Positions 15,246 to 20,371 of a stretch of DNA of 20,371 nt are shown one piece after another. Within the stretch, counting starts at the first letter, position 1. The number at the start of each line of letters is the position of its first letter. The stretch spans positions 1-20,371 of the forward strand of contig CALCHD010000101.1 in NCBI GenBank assembly GCA_937901105.1. Direction: 5' to 3'. Source of the DNA: an uncultured Bacteroidales bacterium. GTDB taxonomy: Bacteria > Bacteroidota > Bacteroidia > Bacteroidales > UBA932. Below the pieces are notes generated by a model. That model saw only the letters and a program-made list of their open reading frames with translations. It searched no databases and was not told the DNA's origin. The position numbers and the translations under genes were made by a program.

Positions 15246-16238
15246 ATGAAAAAACTGCTTGTATCACCTTCTCCTCATATTCACGGGAAGGATAATACCA
15301 AAAGCTTGATGAGGGATGTAGTGATTGCACTGCTTCCTACTGTAGCGGTTTCTATATATTGCTTTGGCCTGTCTGCATTGAAGTTGGCTTTGGTTGGCGT
15401 ACTTGCTTGTGTTGCAGTTGAGTATGTCATTGCAAAGTTCATGCTTAAGACTAAAGTTACAATATGTGACTATTCTGCAGTCATCACTGGTCTTCTTTTG
15501 GCACTTAACGTTCCAATCAACACTCCATGGTGGGTAGTTGTAATTGGGTCAATTGTAGCTATCGGCGTTGCAAAAATGACTTTTGGAGGTCTGGGACAGA
15601 ACTTGTTCAACCCTGCATTGGTTGGCCGTGTATTCCTTTTGATTTCATTCCCTGTAATCATGACAGACTGGAGCACTCCTGAGTCTACTTTCGGATTTGC
15701 TTTCGACGGCGTTTCAGGTGCAACTCCACTGGGTATTGTAAAAGAGGGTTTGGCACAGGGTATGACTCTAAGCCAGATTTACGCAGAGCACAACTTCTCA
15801 TATGCGCAGATGCTGTTTACCAGAATCGGTTCTGCAGGTGAGATTTCTGCAATCGCTCTTCTTCTAGGTTTTGTTTACCTGTTGGTGAGAAGAGTTATCC
15901 GTCCTCATATTACACTTTCTATCTGGGGTACAGTATTTGTATTCTCTGGAATCCTTTGGTTGTGCAACCCTGAGCAGTTCACAGATCCAATCTTCAACTT
16001 GCTTACAGGTGGTATGTTGCTAGGTTCAATCTTCATGGCAACAGACTATGTAACATCTCCAATGGAACCTAAAGGAATGGTTATCTTTGGTATTGGTATC
16101 GGTATCATCACAATCCTTATCCGTGAGTTCGGTGCTTATCCAGAGGGTATTTCATTTGCAATCCTTATCATGAATGCAACTGTTCCTCTAATCAACATGT
16201 TCTGTAAACCTAAAAGATTTGGTAAGGAGGCAAAATAA
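15246..16238 (+). CDS. rnfD: Rnf complex subunit D (flavinylated membrane subunit)
   Basis: This 330-residue integral membrane subunit has about nine or ten hydrophobic segments. The N-terminal SPSPHIHGKDNTKSLMRDV and the motif GGLGQNLFNPALVGRVFL (114-131) are typical of the NqrB/RnfD family. The flavinylation motif GVSGATPLG places the covalent FMN on T160. The subunit carries the central membrane part of the electron and ion path. Its stop overlaps the rnfG ATG by one base (TAATG), so translation is coupled. The ApbE flavin transferase needed to attach FMN is not in the window. Confidence 0.97.
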   Translation: MKKLLVSPSPHIHGKDNTKSLMRDVVIALLPTVAVSIYCFGLSALKLALVGVLACVAVEYVIAKFMLKTKVTICDYSAVITGLLLALNVPINTPWWVVVIGSIVAIGVAKMTFGGLGQNLFNPALVGRVFLLISFPVIMTDWSTPESTFGFAFDGVSGATPLGIVKEGLAQGMTLSQIYAEHNFSYAQMLFTRIGSAGEISAIALLLGFVYLLVRRVIRPHITLSIWGTVFVFSGILWLCNPEQFTDPIFNLLTGGMLLGSIFMATDYVTSPMEPKGMVIFGIGIGIITILIREFGAYPEGISFAILIMNATVPLINMFCKPKRFGKEAK

Positions 16239-16837
16239 TGGCTAGAGAATCTACACTAACAAATATGGTTGTAACCCTTTTTGCAGTATGTCTTGTATCT
16301 GCTGCATTGTTGGGTGGCCTTTATGCTCTTACAGCAGAGCCTATTGCAGCTGCACAGACTGCAAAGATCAACACTGCTATCGGTGGCGTGGTTCCAGAAT
16401 TTGACAATGCCCCTTCTGCAGAGAAATTCACTGTAGAGGCCAACGGCAAAACCGCAACAGTTTACCCTGCAAAGAAGGGTGAGGAGATTGTAGGTTATGC
16501 AATTGAGGCATCTTCATCAGCAGGTTTCGGTGGAAACATCACCCTAATGGTTGGCTTTACTCCCGACGGAGCAATCGTAAACACCTCTGTAATCTCACAC
16601 GCTGAGACTCCAGGTCTTGGTGCAAAGATTTCTGACAGCGGCAGCCACTTCATTACACAGTTCCAGGGTACAAATCCTGGCGACCCTAACTTCAAGTTTG
16701 CTGTGAAGAAAGATGGCGGCAACTTTGATGCAATCACTGCTTCAACCATCACATCAAGAGCATTCATTGATGTAATCAACAACGCATACAATGCTTTCCT
16801 TAACATAAACAAGAGTGAGGAGGCTCAACAGAATTAA
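16238..16837 (+). CDS. rnfG: Rnf complex subunit G (FMN-bearing periplasmic subunit)
   Basis: This 199-residue protein has one N-terminal membrane helix (about 10-32) and a periplasmic FMN-binding domain. Family features are visible: HAETPGLGAKI (121-131), which is strongly conserved, and the flavinylation region DAITASTITS (164-173), putting the covalent FMN on T170. The bases of the motif depart from the usual D-x-x-S-G-A-T: positions before the threonine read T-A-S. The C-terminus ends in a polar tail. It lies between rnfD (one-base overlap) and rnfE (one base between stop and ATG). RnfG relays electrons with RnfD across the membrane. Length is near that of other RnfG proteins. Confidence 0.94.
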   Translation: MARESTLTNMVVTLFAVCLVSAALLGGLYALTAEPIAAAQTAKINTAIGGVVPEFDNAPSAEKFTVEANGKTATVYPAKKGEEIVGYAIEASSSAGFGGNITLMVGFTPDGAIVNTSVISHAETPGLGAKISDSGSHFITQFQGTNPGDPNFKFAVKKDGGNFDAITASTITSRAFIDVINNAYNAFLNINKSEEAQQN

Positions 16838-16838
16838 T

Positions 16839-17420
16839 ATGAGTAAGCTAGGTTTAATAACTAAAGGTTTCATTAAAGATAATCCAACCTTTTCATTGGT
16901 TTTGGGTATGTGTCCTACTCTAGGAACTACTACCTCAGCAATCAACGGTTTGGGTATGGGACTTGCTACAACATTTGTCCTTGTACTTTCAAACATGCTT
17001 ATATCTGCAGTAGCTTCCCTTATCCCTTCTAAGGTTAAGATCCCTTGCTACATTGTAATCATTGCATCATTGGTGACTGTACTTCAGTTTGTAATGCAGG
17101 CGTATGTACCATCTCTTTATGAGACTTTGGGACTTTTCATTCCGCTAATTGTTGTAAACTGTATCGTATTGGGTAGAGCAGAGGCATTTGCATGCAAAAA
17201 CTCAGTAGTTGATTCTGCTTTCGACGGTATCGGCATTGGTCTTGGTTTCTCGCTATCACTTACTGTAATCGGTTTTGTAAGAGAGCTGTTGGGTGGCCTT
17301 TCGGTATTCGGCAACAAACTTTGTGACGGTGATGGTATGTTGGCATTCGTTCTTGCTCCAGGTGCATTCCTTGTGCTTGGTTACCTTATGATGCTGTTCA
17401 ACAAAGCAAAAGCAAAATAA
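16839..17420 (+). CDS. rnfE: Rnf complex subunit E (membrane subunit)
   Basis: This 193-residue membrane protein of the NqrD/RnfE family has six predicted helices. The half-helix motif GMCPTLG (23-29) and VNCIVLGRAEAFA (108-120) contain the cysteines proposed to hold the iron-sulfur cluster shared with RnfA in the middle of the membrane. RELLGG is also typical of the family. ATG 16839 (MSKLGLI) was chosen over the frame start at 16815, which lies inside rnfG; this leaves one base between the rnfG stop and this start. RnfE and RnfA are inverted-topology paralogues. The gap to rnfA is 22 bases. Confidence 0.96.
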   Translation: MSKLGLITKGFIKDNPTFSLVLGMCPTLGTTTSAINGLGMGLATTFVLVLSNMLISAVASLIPSKVKIPCYIVIIASLVTVLQFVMQAYVPSLYETLGLFIPLIVVNCIVLGRAEAFACKNSVVDSAFDGIGIGLGFSLSLTVIGFVRELLGGLSVFGNKLCDGDGMLAFVLAPGAFLVLGYLMMLFNKAKAK

Positions 17421-17442
17421 TTAACCCTATAGAACAATAGAT

Positions 17443-18042
17443 ATGGAATATATATTGATTATCATTTCAGCTGTATTTGTCAACAATATCCTGTTGGCAC
17501 AGTTCCTTGGCGTATGTCCGTTCTTGGGCGTATCAAACAAGGTTTCTACAGCAGTAGGTATGAGTGGTGCAGTTTGCTTTGTAATGGCAGTGGCAACTTT
17601 GGTTACCTACCTTGTACAGAACTATCTGCTGGTTCCGCTTGAGATCCAGTTCATGCAGACCATCACTTTCATTCTAGTAATTGCTGCCCTAGTGCAGATG
17701 GTGGAGATCATCCTTAAAAAGATCAGCCCTTCACTATATCAGGCATTGGGTATCTTCCTTCCACTTATCACCACAAACTGTGCTGTATTGGGAGTTGCAA
17801 TTCTAGTAGTGTCAAAAGAGTTTACTTTTGGCGGTGACCCTCATATGCTAAATCTTGCACAGTCAGTTGTGTACGCAATTGCAAGTGCTCTAGGCTTTGG
17901 CTTGGCAATGACTCTTTTTGCTGGCCTTAGAGAACAATTGGACTTGAACAATGTTCCTAAAGCAATGAAAGGAAACCCTATCGCATTGATCACTGCAGGT
18001 ATCCTTGCAATGGCATTCATGGGATTCTCTGGATTGGTATAG
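17443..18042 (+). CDS. rnfA: Rnf complex subunit A (membrane subunit)
   Basis: This 199-residue six-helix membrane protein of the NqrE/RnfA family pairs with RnfE around the membrane-embedded iron-sulfur site. The motifs LGVCPFLGVS (22-31) and TTNCAVLGVA carry the conserved cysteines, and GLREQLDLNNVPKAMKG near the end matches the family pattern. Length is close to the 193 residues in E. coli. As the last of the six rnf genes it completes the set B-C-D-G-E-A, so the complex should be fully functional. The TPR gene begins 13 bases after its stop. Confidence 0.97.
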   Translation: MEYILIIISAVFVNNILLAQFLGVCPFLGVSNKVSTAVGMSGAVCFVMAVATLVTYLVQNYLLVPLEIQFMQTITFILVIAALVQMVEIILKKISPSLYQALGIFLPLITTNCAVLGVAILVVSKEFTFGGDPHMLNLAQSVVYAIASALGFGLAMTLFAGLREQLDLNNVPKAMKGNPIALITAGILAMAFMGFSGLV

Positions 18043-18055
18043 TTTAAAAATTGAA

Positions 18056-18355
18056 ATGGAGAAGAAAAAGGCAATATCACAGATCCTCACAACTCTAGAG
18101 ATAGAGGCTCTCTTGAGGGAGGGCAAGCTTGATGAGGCTTATACACAGCTCAATACTCTGCTGGAAAACAATCCAAAGGATTCGTATGGCTGGTATCTGC
18201 TGGGTGGTATTTACCGCAGACAGCAGCTTTGGGGAGAAGCCATCAATGCCTATAACAAGGCAAAGATGATAGATCCGCAAGGGCCTGCGGCAGTGGCCAT
18301 AGAGGCCATATATGAAATTCTCAATTTCAGGAACATGGACATGATGAATCCATAA
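18056..18355 (+). CDS. Small TPR-repeat protein downstream of rnfA
   Basis: This 99-residue protein is predicted soluble, with no signal peptide or membrane helix. It contains about two TPR units: roughly 13-40 (EIEALLREGKLDEAYTQLNT) and 41-73 (NPKDSYGWYLLGGIYRRQQL, then WGEAINAYNKAKMIDP). The consensus W-x3-G-x3-Y and A-x3-A positions are recognisable. It probably mediates protein-protein contact; the partner is unknown. The start is ATG 18056; the longer frame from 18005 overlaps the end of rnfA. The 13-base spacing, same strand and terminator placed right after it (18361) make it the last gene of the rnf transcript. I do not know of an established link between this kind of protein and Rnf. 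Confidence 0.75.
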   Translation: MEKKKAISQILTTLEIEALLREGKLDEAYTQLNTLLENNPKDSYGWYLLGGIYRRQQLWGEAINAYNKAKMIDPQGPAAVAIEAIYEILNFRNMDMMNP

Positions 18356-18360
18356 ATACA

Positions 18361-18390
18361 AGAAGAGGCAGCCGTAAGGTTGCCTCTTCT
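18361..18390. terminator. Bidirectional terminator between the rnf-TPR operon and the RNA methyltransferase gene
   Basis: AGAAGAGGCAGCC (18361-18373) pairs with GGTTGCCTCTTCT (18378-18390), a 13-base-pair stem with one G-T pair and a GTAA loop. The rightward side is followed by GCTTTATATTT; on the minus strand it is followed by TGTATTTATGG. It lies between converging genes, 5 bases after the TPR stop and 22 bases after the stop of the methyltransferase gene, so it can serve both. Confidence 0.88.
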
Positions 18391-18412
18391 GCTTTATATT
18401 TCAGCCAGTATT

Positions 18413-18985
18413 TTACTGTCTTGCTATTTTCAGGTTCTTGCAGAATTCCCAAAGGACAATTCCCAGTGATACAGAAATGTTGAGGGAGTGCTTGGTTCCG
18501 AACTGTGGAATCTCTATTACTGCATCACTCATGTCCACAACCTCCTGCTGTACCCCTTTCACCTCATTGCCGAATACAAGAGCAAATTTTCTTCCCGACA
18601 AATTTTCTGAACTGCTGTCGGGAGCAAGATACTCTCCAATATCCTGGAGCTTGATGGAATTCTCTGCCTGCTCAATGCTGATTATGGTGTATCCCTCCTC
18701 TTTGAGAGTGGCTACGGCATCTGTGGTCTCCTTTGTGTAAATCCAGTCTACAGAAAACTCCGCCCCCAGGGCAGATTTGTGGATTTCGGCAGTTGGCGGG
18801 GTAGCACAGCATCCGCAGAGGATGATTTTCTCAATAAGGAATGAGTCTGATGTCCTGAACGCCGCGCCAATATTGTGCTGGCTGCGGATATTGTCAAGCA
18901 CTACAGTAACATTTATCTTTTCCGCCTGCTTGAACTGCTCCTCGGTGAGTCTTCCAAGCTCGTTGTTCTTCAATTTTCTGTGCAT
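18413..18985 (-). CDS. SpoU/TrmH-family RNA 2'-O-methyltransferase
   Basis: This 190-residue protein is a SPOUT-class methyltransferase transferring a methyl group from S-adenosylmethionine to a ribose in RNA. The three family motifs are visible: motif 1 SQHNIGAAFRTSD (35-47) with the key arginine R44, motif 2 ALVFGNEVKGV (135-145) with the glutamate E141, and motif 3 IEIPQFGTKHSLNISVSLGI (158-177), which forms the knot that holds SAM. It is short, with no N-terminal RNA-binding extension, so its tRNA or rRNA target cannot be named. ATG 18985 (MHRKLKNN) is preferred to the longer start at 19048 because AGGAG lies 5 bases upstream of it and conservation begins there. A weak promoter-like CATCTTTG (minus, 19009-19016) lies 23 bases upstream. 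Confidence 0.9.
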   Translation of the reverse strand: MHRKLKNNELGRLTEEQFKQAEKINVTVVLDNIRSQHNIGAAFRTSDSFLIEKIILCGCCATPPTAEIHKSALGAEFSVDWIYTKETTDAVATLKEEGYTIISIEQAENSIKLQDIGEYLAPDSSSENLSGRKFALVFGNEVKGVQQEVVDMSDAVIEIPQFGTKHSLNISVSLGIVLWEFCKNLKIARQ

Positions 18986-18987
18986 TG

Positions 18988-18995
18988 TATCTCCT
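18988..18995 (-). promoter_or_regulatory. Shine-Dalgarno region of the RNA methyltransferase gene
   Basis: The minus strand reads CAGGAGAT just before the ATG at 18985, giving AGGAG about 5 bases from the start codon. Most genes in this window lack such a site, and here it decides the start against the longer upstream frame. Confidence 0.6.
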
Positions 18996-19065
18996 GTTGA
19001 ATAGGGTACAAAGATGTGGATAAATTGCGGAATATAAAAATTTAACAAATGTAACCGAAAATGAC

Positions 19066-19073
19066 TATATTTG
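19066..19073 (+). promoter_or_regulatory. Bacteroidota-type -7 box for glyA
   Basis: The bases read TATATTTG, an exact TAnnTTTG match, 58 bases before the glyA ATG. TTTA at 19041-19044 is 21 bases upstream, in the place of a -33 element but a poor match. A second near-match, TGTCTTTG, begins 6 bases later. The expected transcription start is around 19080. Confidence 0.55.
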
Positions 19074-19075
19074 TC

Positions 19076-19099
19076 TTTGCCGTACGGTAGTGCGGCAAA
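19076..19099 (+). promoter_or_regulatory. Inverted repeat at the glyA transcript start
   Basis: TTTGCCG (19076-19082) is repeated inverted as CGGCAAA (19093-19099) around a 10-base loop that contains part of a CCGTACGG palindrome. It spans the expected transcription start of glyA, so it could be an operator for a regulator or a 5' hairpin in the mRNA. It is not followed by a T-run, so it is not a terminator. Confidence 0.4.
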
Positions 19100-19131
19100 A
19101 TCAATTGCAGATTAAAACACTTTATTACAAT

Positions 19132-20371
19132 ATGAAACAAGATCTTCAGATTTTAGACCTTATCAAAAAAGAGGAGAGCAGACAGCTTAACGGTATTGAG
19201 CTTATTGCTTCAGAGAACTTTGTCTCAAACCAGGTGCTTGAGGCTTTGGGTTCAGTATGTACAAACAAATATGCCGAAGGGTATCCCGGCGCAAGATATT
19301 ATGGCGGTTGCGAGGTTGTTGACCAGATAGAGCAGCTTGCAATTGACCGTTTGAAAGAGATTTTTGAGGCTGAGTATGCAAACGTGCAGCCACACTCGGG
19401 AGCTCAGGCAAACATGGCTGTAATGACAGCTTGTATCAAACCTGGCGAGACATTCATGGGATTGGACCTTTCTATGGGTGGCCACCTTACCCACGGTTCT
19501 CCTGTAAACATTTCAGGTATCCTTTACAATGCTGTAGCTTACGGCCTTAACGAGGAGACCGGTCTTGTTGATTACGATGATATGGAGAGAAAGGCACTTG
19601 AGCACAAACCAAAACTTATCATTGGCGGTGCATCTGCATACTCAAGAGAGTGGGACTGGGAGAGAATGCGTGCCATTGCAGACAAAGTTGGTGCTATCTT
19701 CTGGGTAGATATGGCCCATCCTGCAGGCCTTATTGCAGCAGGCCTTTTGAAGAACCCTGTAAAATATGCACACATTGTAACTTCAACTACACATAAGACA
19801 TTGAGAGGCCCTCGAGGAGGTATCATCCTTATGGGCAAGGACTTTGAGAATCCATGGGGTTTGAAAACTCCAAAAGGTGCTGTGAAGATGATGTCGGCAG
19901 TGCTTAACTCAAGTGTGTTCCCAGGTATCCAGGGCGGTCCGCTTGAGCACTGTATTGCAGCCAAGGCAGTTTCATTCTTTGAGATGATGCAGCCTGAGTT
20001 TAAAGAGTATCAGGTTCAGGTTAAGAAAAACGCAGCTGCTATGGGTGAGGCGTTCATGGCAAAAGGTTATAAAGTAGTATCTGGCGGTACAGACAACCAC
20101 CTTCTTCTAATTGACCTTAGAACCAAATTCCCTGAACTTACAGGTAAAGTTGCGGAGAAGGCGCTTGTTGCAGCAGACATTACAGTAAACAAGAACATGG
20201 TTCCATTCGACAGCCGTTCTCCATTCCAGACTTCAGGTATCCGCGTAGGTACCCCTGCAGTAACCTCAAGAGGTTTGGTAGAGAAAGATATGGCACTCAT
20301 TGTGGAGCTTGTAGACAAAGTGTTGAGCAACCCTGAGTGCGAGAAGACCAGAGAAGAGGTTAAGGCAGCAG
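19132..20371 (+). CDS. glyA: Serine hydroxymethyltransferase, 3' end cut by the window
   Basis: The visible 413 residues are nearly the whole enzyme, which interconverts serine and glycine while loading a one-carbon unit onto tetrahydrofolate. Family signatures are intact: GIELIASENFVS (21-32), NKYAEGYPGARYYGG (45-59), the VDMAHPAGLIAAG region (192-204) and the pyridoxal-phosphate lysine K222 in TSTTHKTLRGPRGG (217-230). Further on, GIRVGTPAVTSRG marks the C-terminal domain. Typical bacterial enzymes of this type have about 415-430 residues, so only about a dozen residues should be missing. No stop is reached at the window edge. The start is ATG 19132. It is transcribed away from the methyltransferase gene, from the promoter at 19066. 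Codon choice suggests high expression. It supplies the folate C1 pool used by Fmt. Confidence 0.98.
   Translation, partial: MKQDLQILDLIKKEESRQLNGIELIASENFVSNQVLEALGSVCTNKYAEGYPGARYYGGCEVVDQIEQLAIDRLKEIFEAEYANVQPHSGAQANMAVMTACIKPGETFMGLDLSMGGHLTHGSPVNISGILYNAVAYGLNEETGLVDYDDMERKALEHKPKLIIGGASAYSREWDWERMRAIADKVGAIFWVDMAHPAGLIAAGLLKNPVKYAHIVTSTTHKTLRGPRGGIILMGKDFENPWGLKTPKGAVKMMSAVLNSSVFPGIQGGPLEHCIAAKAVSFFEMMQPEFKEYQVQVKKNAAAMGEAFMAKGYKVVSGGTDNHLLLIDLRTKFPELTGKVAEKALVAADITVNKNMVPFDSRSPFQTSGIRVGTPAVTSRGLVEKDMALIVELVDKVLSNPECEKTREEVKAA

Noticed and set aside
19009..19016. CATCTTTG on the minus strand as promoter of the RNA methyltransferase gene
   Set aside because: It departs from TAnnTTTG at the first base and has no -33 partner; kept only as a remark in the gene entry.
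1..20371. Search for mobile elements, defence systems, CRISPR arrays and tRNA genes
   Set aside because: No transposase, integrase, repeat-spacer pattern or tRNA-like cloverleaf was recognised; essentially every base belongs to a housekeeping gene or a short spacer.

Overview
The window holds only chromosomal housekeeping genes, packed closely. It most likely comes from a member of Bacteroidota, probably Bacteroidales. Three things point there: TAnnTTTG-type -7 promoter boxes in the two largest divergent spacers, start codons mostly lacking a strong Shine-Dalgarno sequence, and Bacteroidota-style versions of several families (a long LptF/LptG permease with a helical insert, a DUF164 coiled-coil zinc-ribbon protein beside NIF3, and the RseC-RnfB-C-D-G-E-A gene order). 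I see no tRNA, rRNA, CRISPR array, insertion sequence, phage gene or attachment site, and no gene-free stretch above about 150 bases.

Layout. 1-337 (+) is the 3' end of an LptG-type permease. 341-6128 (-) reads in transcription order alaS, an LptF/LptG-type permease, fmt, thiN, with gaps of 11, 7 and 1 bases, so very likely one operon that ends 3 bases from the converging LptG end. An 85-bp spacer with back-to-back promoter boxes separates alaS from a rightward set: two paralogous membrane-anchored M23 peptidases, a MerR-family regulator, a NIF3-family protein and a DUF164 zinc-ribbon protein, closed by a strong hairpin with a T-rich tail at 10118-10163.

10181-18355 (+) holds dnaB, a secreted DUF3108 protein, an RseC-like protein, the complete Rnf complex rnfB-C-D-G-E-A, and a small TPR protein. 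A 13-bp-stem terminator at 18361-18390 follows, and it also faces the leftward SpoU/TrmH-family RNA methyltransferase gene. The last divergent spacer (18986-19131) carries a promoter and 5' hairpin for glyA, which runs off the window end.

How the genes work together. Rnf couples ferredoxin:NAD+ electron transfer to ion movement across the inner membrane, and RseC is a membrane partner linked to Rsx/Rnf in enterobacteria. The M23 pair, the LptF/G permeases and DUF3108 are envelope functions. alaS, fmt, the RNA methyltransferase and glyA belong to translation and one-carbon metabolism (glyA makes the C1-folate that feeds the formyl donor used by Fmt). I found no convincing undescribed system. 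The items most worth checking are a possible promoter hidden inside rseC for rnf, the hairpin just in front of dnaB, the unassigned TPR and DUF3108 genes flanking rnf, and the NIF3/zinc-ribbon pair.
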